Assembly (NCBI GenBank): GCA_903821715.1
Contig: CAIJMB010000160.1
Span: 1 to 7,175, forward strand
Direction: 5' to 3'
DNA: 7,175 nt
DNA from: an uncultured Flavobacteriales bacterium
GTDB lineage: Bacteria; Bacteroidota; Bacteroidia; Flavobacteriales; Schleiferiaceae
The notes below the pieces were generated by a model. That model made no database searches, had not been told where the DNA came from, and saw only the letters and a list, made by a program, of their open reading frames with translations. Each line of letters opens with the position of its first letter. Position 1 is the first letter of the stretch. This document shows, one piece after another, positions 1 through 6,751 of the stretch. The translations under genes and the position numbers were made by a program.

Positions 1-6
1 CAACGA

Positions 7-39
7 GCCAACCTCGCCAAATGGCCAAATGGCCAACCT
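7..39. repeat. Short array of 8-bp repeats downstream of yidC
   Basis: On the plus strand four related 8-bp units occur nearly back to back: GCCAACCT (7-14), one spacer base, GCCAAATG (16-23), GCCAAATG (24-31), GCCAACCT (32-39). The outer pair are identical to each other and so are the inner pair. The array lies just beyond the yidC stop, in sequence with no visible gene up to the window edge. Transcribed from the minus strand, 22-35 could form a 5-bp stem (TGGCC/GGCCA) with a 4-nt loop, but no U-tract follows, so a terminator call is not supported. Confidence 0.6.
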
Positions 40-49
40 TGCCAGACGG

Positions 50-1768
50 CTACTTGCTGCGGCGTGCGCGGCGGTTGCCCGACTCTTTGTTGGCCTCAAG
101 CATCTCATTCATCTTTTTGGCGAAACGAGACTGAGAACCACCCTTGGCTTTGGTCTCGTCGATTTTGGCGCGAATGGTCTTTTCGTCGATCACAAACTCT
201 TTGATGATCCACTGCTGGCCAAACGTTAGGACGTTTGAGATGAAGTAGTAGTACGACAGGCCTGATGAGTAGTTGTTGAACCACACGAGGAGCATAAACG
301 GCATCAAGTACTGAATGATCATCATCTGCTGCTGCATCATGCTGTTACCCGAAGTGGGAGTCATCGAGTTGTTGAACTTTGTGTACAAGAAGGTCGAAAT
401 AGCCATCAACAAAGTGAAGAGCGAAACGTGGGCTCCGTAGAATGGAATTTCAAACGGTAAGCTTAAGATGCTGTCGTAGCTCGAAAGGTCATCTGCCCAA
501 AGGAATGCTTGCTGACGTAGCTCGATCGAAACCGGAAAGAAGCGGAACATCGCAATCAAAATGGGCAGCGAAAGGAGCTGGGGGATACACCCTCCAAGCG
601 GGTTCACACCGGCCTTTTGGTACAGGGCCATGGTTTCTTGCTGCTTCTTTGCGGGTTCTGCGTCTTTGAACTTCTCATTCAGTTCGTCCATTTCGGGCTT
701 GAGCACCCGCATCTTCGCCATGCTCTTGTAGCTTGAGAATGTCAGGGGCGAAAGGGCCAGCTTGATCAGTGCGGCCATTAGCAGAATGATGATTCCGTAG
801 TTTAAACCGTAGCCATCGAGCCAATTGAATAGGGGCGAAACGACGTACTTGCCGATCCAGCCGAAGATTCCCCATCCAAACGGAATGACCTGATCAAAAT
901 TTTGATCAAATGCCTTGAGCGTAGCGTAGTGGTTGGGTCCGTGGTACCAGATCCCCTGAGCAGAAACCACTCCGTTCTCACTCGCCAACGTGAGCTTGGA
1001 CTCGTAGTTCAATGTGTACTGGGTGTCGGCAGCCACACGAATCTGCATGTCCGCTTTGAGGATGCCTTGGTCAGCCTGCAGAATGCTGCTAAAATATTGC
1101 TGCTTGTGAGCGACCCATCCGAGGTTCTCGGCAGACTCATCGTCGTCACGTCCGTCGCTCAGGCTGCTTCGGTCTTGCGCTACATTCTCGTAGTAGTAGG
1201 TGCTCGAGTTCGTGGTCTCGTTGGTCTTGCTCTTTTCGTGGCGGATGCCATCTTGCTTCCACGTGAGGGTAAGATCACTCGCGCTGGGGGTCTCGAGCGC
1301 CCAACGCAGGCCGTAGCCTTCGGCCGGGAGTTCATACGTCCAAGATGTTCCTTGATCGCTGCGCAGGGTTAGTGACGAACCGGATTGGGTCGCAATCATG
1401 GCATCGTTGGTGAGTCCTACAAGGGCTTGGTTTCCATCGATCACTCTCAGCGGTTTGCCCTGCCAATCACGGTATTCTTTGAGTTCAGCGTACTTGATTT
1501 GACCACCACGGTTACTGATGACGTACCGCACTTGGGCGTTTTCAAGGGTAAACTCTTGTTCCGGTGCAATAGTGTCTAAAGCAAGCGTCACTGAATCCAC
1601 AGCGGTCGAAGGTGCTTCGTTCGCTGCCTTTACGGCTACTTCTTCGGTACCAGCCGGCTCCGAAGCGGGTTCCATGGTGCTGGCCCAGTAGGAGGTTCCG
1701 AGTAAAATGGCCCCAATGAGGCCAAAACCGATCAGCTGGTTGCGATCTAAAAACGGACGTTGTTCCAT
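50..1768 (-). CDS. yidC: Membrane protein insertase YidC
   Basis: YidC inserts and folds proteins in the inner membrane, alone or with SecYEG. The product is 572 aa, somewhat short for Bacteroidota YidC. In order: an N-terminal membrane helix (about 11-29, LIGFGLIGAILLGTSYWAS), a low-complexity acidic/Ala-rich linker (about 32-60), the periplasmic beta-rich P1 domain (about 65-295) with an acidic patch DGRDDDESAE (205-214), then the conserved five-helix insertase core from about 300. The core has the cytoplasmic coiled region SSYKSMAKMRVLKPEM (345-360), where Arg354 matches the groove arginine of E. coli YidC, and the NPLGGCIPQLLSLPI motif (389-403), followed by further membrane segments about 447-464 and 484-516. 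The C-terminal tail is strongly basic (RRARRSK), as expected for ribosome contact. The start ATG lies 3 bp after the pyrG stop, so it has no room for its own promoter and depends on pyrG translation or transcription. Confidence 0.97.
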   Translation of the reverse strand: MEQRPFLDRNQLIGFGLIGAILLGTSYWASTMEPASEPAGTEEVAVKAANEAPSTAVDSVTLALDTIAPEQEFTLENAQVRYVISNRGGQIKYAELKEYRDWQGKPLRVIDGNQALVGLTNDAMIATQSGSSLTLRSDQGTSWTYELPAEGYGLRWALETPSASDLTLTWKQDGIRHEKSKTNETTNSSTYYYENVAQDRSSLSDGRDDDESAENLGWVAHKQQYFSSILQADQGILKADMQIRVAADTQYTLNYESKLTLASENGVVSAQGIWYHGPNHYATLKAFDQNFDQVIPFGWGIFGWIGKYVVSPLFNWLDGYGLNYGIIILLMAALIKLALSPLTFSSYKSMAKMRVLKPEMDELNEKFKDAEPAKKQQETMALYQKAGVNPLGGCIPQLLSLPILIAMFRFFPVSIELRQQAFLWADDLSSYDSILSLPFEIPFYGAHVSLFTLLMAISTFLYTKFNNSMTPTSGNSMMQQQMMIIQYLMPFMLLVWFNNYSSGLSYYYFISNVLTFGQQWIIKEFVIDEKTIRAKIDETKAKGGSQSRFAKKMNEMLEANKESGNRRARRSK

Positions 1769-1771
1769 GAT

Positions 1772-3385
1772 TTAAACGTGTGCGTGCTGAAGCGCGGCCT
1801 CGACAAACGAGGTGAACAGCGGGTGTGGCGCTTCGACGGTGGAGCGGTACTCCGGGTGAAACTGAACACCCACAAACCAGGGGTGCGTCGGAATGGTGAC
1901 GATCTCCACGAGGTCGTTTTGAGGGTTTATGCCCACAGGCTGCAAGCCGGCCTGAGAGAGTTGCGCGCGAAAGGCGTTGTTGAACTCGTAGCGGTGGCGG
2001 TGGCGCTCTGAAATGAACTCGCTTCCATAGAGTTGGGCAAGCTTGCTTCCGGGCTCGAGGGCACAGTCGCAGGCGCCGAGGCGCATGGTGCCGCCCTTGT
2101 CGGTGATGTCCTTTTGCCCGGCCATTAGGTCAATTACGGCATGGGGCGTTTCGGAATCGACCTCGCTTGAGTTGGCTCCCTGAAGGCCAAGTACGTTGCG
2201 GGCGTATTCGATGACCGATGCTTGCATGCCAAAGCAGATTCCGAGGAAGGGAATCTGGTGCTCGCGAGCAATGCGAACCGCTTCAATTTTGCCTTCGAAG
2301 CCGCGGGCTCCGAATCCGGGGGCGACCAACACGCCGTGCAATCCCTTGAGGTGGGTGGCTGCATTCTCTGGTGTAAGCTCTTCAGAATGAATCCACTCGA
2401 TTTGGACTTTGGCGCGGTGTTCGGTTCCGGCATGAATCAGGGCTTCGCTAATCGACTTGTATGAGTCCTTGAGCTCCACATACTTACCGATAAGGCCAAT
2501 ACGCACCTCTCGCTCTGGGTTCAAGAGGTTGTTCACAAAAGATTCCCACTTCTTGAGCTCAGGTTTACCCTCCGCTTTAAGCCCGAGCTTTCGCAGCACA
2601 ACCTGATCCATTCCTTGGTCGCGAAGCAGCATCGGAACCTCGTAAATAGTTTGCGCATCCAGCGACTCGATCACCGCATCAGGGGTCACGTTGCAAAAAA
2701 GCGCAAGCTTGCGGCGAACATCTTCACCTAAACTGTGCTCCGCACGACAGACGAGAATGTCCGGCTGAACTCCCGATTCCTGAAGCATTTTGACTGAGTG
2801 CTGGGTAGGCTTGGTTTTGAGCTCGCCTGTGGCGCGCAGGTAGGGAACCAATGTGAGGTGGACGCTGACGCAGCGCGATCCCAGTTCCCAGCGAAGCTGG
2901 CGGACCGCTTCGATGAACGGAAGGGCTTCGATGTCGCCTACGGTTCCGCCAATTTCAGTGATGACGATCTCGTAGCGGCCGTCCTCGCCCAAAAGGAGCA
3001 TACGGCGCTTGATTTCGTCAGTGATGTGCGGAATAATCTGCACCGTCTTGCCCAAGTAGTCGCCGCGGCGCTCTTTGTCGATGACGTGCTGGTAAATGCG
3101 TCCGGTCGTCACATTGTTCGCTTGCGACGTCGGACGGTTGAGGTAACGCTCGTAGTGGCCGAGGTCGAGGTCGGTTTCGGCTCCGTCATTAGTGACGTAG
3201 CACTCGCCATGCTCGTAGGGGTTCAGGGTACCTGGATCAATATTGAGGTAGGGGTCAAACTTCTGAATGGTTACTGAGAAACCACGTGCTTGAAGAAGTT
3301 TGGCGAGCGAAGAAGCCACGATGCCCTTGCCCAACGATGAGGTAACGCCACCTGTGACGAAAATGTATTTTGCCTGATTTGCCAT
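1772..3385 (-). CDS. pyrG: CTP synthase (glutamine-hydrolysing)
   Basis: CTP synthase is cytosolic and makes CTP from UTP, ATP and glutamine, the last step of de novo pyrimidine nucleotide synthesis. The product is 537 aa, full length. The N-terminal synthetase domain (about 1-270) shows KYIFVTGGVTSSLGKG (6-21) with the P-loop, the QKFDPYLNIDPGTLNPYEHG stretch (41-60), and EIGGTVGDIE (144-153). The C-terminal class I glutamine amidotransferase domain (about 295-537) shows GKYVELKDSYKSISEAL (300-316), the oxyanion-hole region PGFGARG (356-362), the nucleophile Cys384 in LGICFGMQ (381-388), and the catalytic pair His510 and Glu512 in FHPEY. Phe385 follows the nucleophile where Leu is common; this is a mild substitution. 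The start ATG sits directly before the conserved KYIFVTGG strand. It likely has its own promoter in the 30-bp gap upstream, and yidC begins 3 bp after its TAA, so the two genes are probably co-transcribed and translationally coupled. Confidence 0.98.
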   Translation of the reverse strand: MANQAKYIFVTGGVTSSLGKGIVASSLAKLLQARGFSVTIQKFDPYLNIDPGTLNPYEHGECYVTNDGAETDLDLGHYERYLNRPTSQANNVTTGRIYQHVIDKERRGDYLGKTVQIIPHITDEIKRRMLLLGEDGRYEIVITEIGGTVGDIEALPFIEAVRQLRWELGSRCVSVHLTLVPYLRATGELKTKPTQHSVKMLQESGVQPDILVCRAEHSLGEDVRRKLALFCNVTPDAVIESLDAQTIYEVPMLLRDQGMDQVVLRKLGLKAEGKPELKKWESFVNNLLNPEREVRIGLIGKYVELKDSYKSISEALIHAGTEHRAKVQIEWIHSEELTPENAATHLKGLHGVLVAPGFGARGFEGKIEAVRIAREHQIPFLGICFGMQASVIEYARNVLGLQGANSSEVDSETPHAVIDLMAGQKDITDKGGTMRLGACDCALEPGSKLAQLYGSEFISERHRHRYEFNNAFRAQLSQAGLQPVGINPQNDLVEIVTIPTHPWFVGVQFHPEYRSTVEAPHPLFTSFVEAALQHAHV

Positions 3386-3402
3386 GCGCTGCGAGGTTCG
3401 CG

Positions 3403-3410
3403 CAAAGTTA
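3403..3410 (-). promoter_or_regulatory. Candidate -7 element (TAACTTTG) of the pyrG-yidC promoter
   Basis: The minus strand reads TAACTTTG, an exact match to the Bacteroidota sigma-A -7 consensus TAnnTTTG. It lies in the 30-bp gap between the receptor stop and the pyrG ATG, ending 17 bp before that ATG. Transcription would start roughly 10-14 nt before the ATG, giving a very short leader with no Shine-Dalgarno sequence, common in this phylum. The -33 element is poor: the best TTG (in GTTG, 3434-3437) is about 23 bp upstream, inside the end of the receptor gene, at the long edge of the accepted spacing. Confidence 0.5.
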
Positions 3411-3415
3411 GGGCA

Positions 3416-5755
3416 TTAGAAGGCGTAGCTCAGCAACAACGTCGGCATAATTGGCAGCTGGTTGACCCGCTGCGCCTTAGGCGTGTCGTAGTAGAAAATA
3501 TTGCGACGGTTGTAGACGTTGGTGATGGCTAAAGAGGCCTCGAGACGCTGGTGCTCTTTAATGTCCCAAGCCTTTTTGGCGGTTAAATCGAGGCGGTGGT
3601 AGTCGGGCAAGCGCTTGCTGTTGAGGTCTCCATACAAAATGCCCATCTGGCCATTCTCGCTCGGGTACGGGTAGTCGAGGTAGGGACTTCCGTCCGGATT
3701 GGTGAACGGAAGTTGCTCGTAGTAGCCGCGAATGGGTGTGAAGGGGAATCCGCTGCCATAGTTCCAGCGAAGGTTGACCTCAAGTTGCTTGGCAAACTTG
3801 CGAGCGACTACGAAGTTCGTATTGTGGCGGCGGTCAAAAAACGGAGCATAGGTCTGTTCACCGTCGTAGCGAGAGCTGCGTCCGAGAGAATACACGGCCC
3901 AGAGGTACCAGTGCTTGTCTTCGTAGGTCACGAGGGCGTCGATTCCGCGCGCCAATCCGCGCTCGACCATAAAGTCCTTGCGCAATCGCTCGGGCTGGTT
4001 GGCGTACTGGGGAATGTCGTCGTAGAGCTTGAAGCGGTTGACATTGGTGATCATTCCAAAATTCTTGAAATAGGCCTCGAGCTCGACATTCCAGCGCGGA
4101 GCCGGGTTGAATTCCACCCCGAGGACTACGTGATCTGCGGTTTGAAGCGTGCCCTGGACGTCTTCGTCGCCGATCTTGCTCGGCAGGTCGATTCCGCCAC
4201 CGCTCAAGAATCCGTAGAAGAGGTTGACCACGTCGCGGTCGCTGTTGGCGGCAATCAGATTTTGCGAATAGCGTCCTGCTGAACCCTTGATCCGCACGTT
4301 TTCTGATGCGTTGTACTTGAATCCAAAGCGCGGTTCGATGCGCAGCACGCCCATGGTCGAGTAGTTGTGCAAGCGCAGACCTGGCTGTATGAGCCAGCGG
4401 CCCTGCTGGCGCTTGTAGTCGAAGTAGATTCCAAGCTCCGTGGTGTTGTCCTCTTGCTGCAGGCTGCGGCCCACCGTGTTGGTGAACTGGTAGTCGGTGT
4501 AGTATCCGATGAATTCGAGGCCGTACTTCAGCTCGTCAGCCTTGCGCAGAAGGTAGGTGAAGTCCAAACCGCCATTGAATCCGTTAATGGTTGAAAAGCG
4601 CGGACGGTTCTCGATCTCGGTAGAGGTAATGGTGTACGAGCTCTGGGCTAGGTGGCCCTGCAAAATCGTGTTGGAGGACGCGGGAACCACGGTGAAGTCG
4701 GTTCCGTAGCCCACTGAATTCCAGGCGATGGACTTGCCACCGGCGAAGCGGACGGCGTCACTGAAGTTGAATCCGAAAATATTGAGCTTGTTGCCCCCGT
4801 TGGTTTCGAGGGTGTACTTGCTAAACAAATCTCGGAATTCAAACGGCAAACCGTCGTACTCGGTTGCGACGTAGGGGTAAAAGATGGGCGCCGCCTGGTC
4901 CAACAAGGATTCTTTGAACGAAACCAGGAGCGAGCTGGGTGCGATTCCGTTTTTTTTGCGTCCAATGGGCACTTCAAGTAGGGCCTTGCCGAGGTAGGTC
5001 GAAGCACTAACCTTGCCCGAGATGCGGTCACGGCGCCCAGTGCGGGTGCGAATGTCCATCACTGAAGAAGTGCGGCCGCCGTATTCGGCTCCGAAGCCCG
5101 CAGTGTAGACATCTGCCGACTGCAAGATGTCGGTTTCAAATACTGAAAAGAATCCAATGCTGTGAAAGGGGTTGTACAGAATCATCCCGTCAAGTTTGAC
5201 GAGGTTTTGAATCGGTGCACCGCCGCGGATGTAGAGCTGGCCACCTTGGTCGCCCGTGGTAATCACCCCAGGCATGACCTGAAGGGCGCGCACGAGGTCG
5301 GGTTCACCGCCAATCGAAAAGGTTCCAATCGACTTGGGATTCAGTTGGACGACGGCAGTCGAGACCTTAGTCTGCTTTTCTTGCTTGCGGGCGTCAATGA
5401 CCACGTCGTCGAGTTCGATAACGGACTCTTTCATCGTAATCCGAGTGAAGGTGTTCTTGTCTGCAGACACCCGGATTTCAATGGTTTGCGGCGCGTATCC
5501 CGCTCGGCTAAACGTGACTTTGTAGGTTCCAACCTGGACCCCGTTCACCTGATAAAATCCGTCGTTGTTGGTGTAGGACTCCAGTGTTTTGCCTCCCGCG
5601 GACAGCGAAACCTTAGCCAGGTTCAACGGAGATTGGTCGGCCTGATCTACGATGAGACCGCGAAGACCTCCGGTTTGACCAGCGAGGCCAAGGCTGGCCA
5701 AAGTGAGTACAAGCGCTGTAAGCGCTTTAGTAAAGGATTTTGAACAGAAGCTCAT
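3416..5755 (-). CDS. TonB-dependent outer-membrane receptor with carboxypeptidase-regulatory-like domain
   Basis: This is a 779-aa outer-membrane active transporter that would import a ligand using energy from TonB-ExbBD; the substrate cannot be read from sequence. Domains in order: signal peptide about 1-26 (basic start, hydrophobic ALTALVLTLASLGLAG, then Q-T); a carboxypeptidase-regulatory-like beta-sandwich about 29-110 (GLRGLIVDQADQSPLNLAKV, later NNDGFYQVNGVQVGTYKVTF); a TonB-box-like segment IELDDVVIDA (113-122); a plug about 140-240 with LYIRGGAP (174-181), LDGMILYNPFH (188-198) and GAEYGGRTSSVMDIRTR (222-238); and a 22-strand-type barrel about 245-779. The barrel includes DRRHNTNFVV, NYGSGFPFT and RLPDYHRLDL and ends in SYAF, whose terminal aromatic suits Bam recognition. 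The frame is open 50 codons further upstream into holA, but only the ATG at 5755 places a signal peptide at the N-terminus. No SusD-type lipoprotein lies beside it, so it is not a classical SusCD pair. Residues 267-269 are encoded by an A8 run. Confidence 0.92.
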   Translation of the reverse strand: MSFCSKSFTKALTALVLTLASLGLAGQTGGLRGLIVDQADQSPLNLAKVSLSAGGKTLESYTNNDGFYQVNGVQVGTYKVTFSRAGYAPQTIEIRVSADKNTFTRITMKESVIELDDVVIDARKQEKQTKVSTAVVQLNPKSIGTFSIGGEPDLVRALQVMPGVITTGDQGGQLYIRGGAPIQNLVKLDGMILYNPFHSIGFFSVFETDILQSADVYTAGFGAEYGGRTSSVMDIRTRTGRRDRISGKVSASTYLGKALLEVPIGRKKNGIAPSSLLVSFKESLLDQAAPIFYPYVATEYDGLPFEFRDLFSKYTLETNGGNKLNIFGFNFSDAVRFAGGKSIAWNSVGYGTDFTVVPASSNTILQGHLAQSSYTITSTEIENRPRFSTINGFNGGLDFTYLLRKADELKYGLEFIGYYTDYQFTNTVGRSLQQEDNTTELGIYFDYKRQQGRWLIQPGLRLHNYSTMGVLRIEPRFGFKYNASENVRIKGSAGRYSQNLIAANSDRDVVNLFYGFLSGGGIDLPSKIGDEDVQGTLQTADHVVLGVEFNPAPRWNVELEAYFKNFGMITNVNRFKLYDDIPQYANQPERLRKDFMVERGLARGIDALVTYEDKHWYLWAVYSLGRSSRYDGEQTYAPFFDRRHNTNFVVARKFAKQLEVNLRWNYGSGFPFTPIRGYYEQLPFTNPDGSPYLDYPYPSENGQMGILYGDLNSKRLPDYHRLDLTAKKAWDIKEHQRLEASLAITNVYNRRNIFYYDTPKAQRVNQLPIMPTLLLSYAF
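4950..4957 (-). repeat. A8 homopolymer inside the receptor gene
   Basis: The coding strand has eight consecutive A residues (codons AAA AAA AAC, Lys-Lys-Asn, residues 267-269 of the receptor) in an apparent turn, IGRKKNG, early in the barrel. It is the longest single-base run I noticed in the window. Runs of this length can slip during replication or transcription; a one-base change here would remove nearly the whole barrel. Whether it varies is unknown. Confidence 0.85.
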
Positions 5756-6734
5756 CGAGGATGTCGGAATCACGTAGGTTGGGCGACGCCATGCCTTTAG
5801 CTTGGCGATCAGCTTCGCGAAGATAACCCACGATGCGAGCCAAGTGCCCTCCTGAATAGTTTTGGGCCGCTTTGGCGATGTCACGGAGGGCAAATTCCGA
5901 GACACCGAGCTCGGCAGAGGCGGTTTTAGGGTTGGGGTGGGCGCCCATTCCTTGGTAGATCAGAGCTTTGAAAAACGTTCCGTAGAGCGTGGCAATGACC
6001 AAGATCAGCGGGCTCGAACGGCTGTGCTTCATCATGCTTCGAGCGATCATGTAGCTTCGCTCGGGGTTGTGGGCGACAAGGGCCCGCAGGAGTTCAAACT
6101 GGTTGTACTCGCGGCTTGAACCCGTGTACTTTTCGACCGTTGCGGCGGTGACTTCGCCGCCCTCGCCGAGCACCACAGCGTATTTGCCGAGCTCTTGGTC
6201 GATGGCCGAGAGGTCCACTCCCAGGCTTTCGACGAGGACCGAAGCGGCTTTTTCGCTGATTTTCAGCCCGCGCTGGCGGGCGAGTTCGGCGACGGTTCCG
6301 GCAATCTGGTATTCGGGAATGCGGTCAAACTGAAAATAGGTTTCGCCGGGTTTTAGGGTTTTGTAGAGGGCCTTGCGCTTGTCCAAGGCCTTGCCCGTAA
6401 GACTCAGGAGCAGCACGGTCTGGGGCTGGGGGTTCTTCACGTAGGACGCGAGGTCCTCGAGGTTGCGCAGGTCTTGGGCCTCGCGCACCACCACCACTGT
6501 TCGCTCGGCCATCATCGGGAAGCGCTTGGCCTCGGATTCCACCGAACGCGCATCCACGTCGCGTCCATAGAGCACGGACTGATTGAAGGCCCGATCCGAC
6601 TCAGGAAGCGCTCGCTCAAGCAGGGCGTCCGTCAGGGCATGGGCAAAATAGGGCTCCTCGCCGGCCACGACATAGACGGGGGCGAACTGCCCTTTGTCCC
6701 ATTGGGCGATGAGTTTAGTGACGACCGACTGCAC
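5727..6734 (-). CDS. holA: DNA polymerase III, delta subunit (clamp loader)
   Basis: HolA is the subunit of the clamp-loader complex that binds and opens the beta sliding clamp, allowing it to be loaded on primed DNA. The product is 335 aa, a usual length. Visible family features are the N-terminal strand FAPVYVVAGEEPYF (residues 17-30), the clamp-contact region around KRFPMMAERTVVVVREAQ (70-87) with hydrophobic residues after Pro73, the linker helix QRGLKISEKAASVLVESLG (154-172), and the C-terminal helical collar domain from about 210 to the end (SGGHLARIVGYLREADRQAK, ending LLFKILY). As expected for delta, there is no ATP-binding P-loop. The start is GTG: an in-frame TAG lies four codons upstream, no other start lies between, and the distance from GTG to the FxPVY strand fits the family. 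It follows rlmH by 17 bp, suggesting co-transcription, and its last 29 nt overlap the receptor gene. Confidence 0.93.
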   Translation of the reverse strand: MQSVVTKLIAQWDKGQFAPVYVVAGEEPYFAHALTDALLERALPESDRAFNQSVLYGRDVDARSVESEAKRFPMMAERTVVVVREAQDLRNLEDLASYVKNPQPQTVLLLSLTGKALDKRKALYKTLKPGETYFQFDRIPEYQIAGTVAELARQRGLKISEKAASVLVESLGVDLSAIDQELGKYAVVLGEGGEVTAATVEKYTGSSREYNQFELLRALVAHNPERSYMIARSMMKHSRSSPLILVIATLYGTFFKALIYQGMGAHPNPKTASAELGVSEFALRDIAKAAQNYSGGHLARIVGYLREADRQAKGMASPNLRDSDILDELLFKILY

Positions 6735-6738
6735 GGGG

Positions 6739-6746
6739 CAAACCTA
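6739..6746 (-). promoter_or_regulatory. TAGGTTTG, weak candidate Bacteroidota -7 element before holA
   Basis: The minus strand reads TAGGTTTG, an exact match to the Bacteroidota -7 consensus TAnnTTTG, in the 17-bp gap between rlmH and holA. It ends only 4 bp before the holA GTG, so transcription from it would start at or inside the first codons. No TTG/TTTG -33 element is visible 17-23 bp upstream. It is probably a chance match; holA is more likely read through from rlmH. Confidence 0.2.
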
Positions 6747-6751
6747 CGAAT

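Noticed and set aside
22..35. Intrinsic terminator after yidC
   Set aside because: The hairpin has only a 5-bp stem and is not followed by a U-tract on the transcribed strand; part of its symmetry comes from the 8-bp repeats.
675..875. Minus-strand 66-codon frame within yidC, and similar ones at 2134-2433, 3583-3795 and 4648-5031
   Set aside because: They are alternate-frame readings of the yidC, pyrG and receptor genes, with translations that look like frame-shifted noise and no start context of their own.
3596..4282. Plus-strand open frame of 228 codons opposite the receptor gene
   Set aside because: It lies wholly antisense to a clear receptor gene, its translation shows no recognisable family, and it is explained by codon bias of the opposite strand. 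The same applies to the plus-strand frames at 5162-5743, 2798-3277, 902-1372 and 6761-7165.
5756..5905. Upstream extension of the receptor by 50 residues
   Set aside because: The added residues are an out-of-frame reading of the holA 3' end and would bury the signal peptide inside the protein. The ATG at 5755 fits an exported protein.
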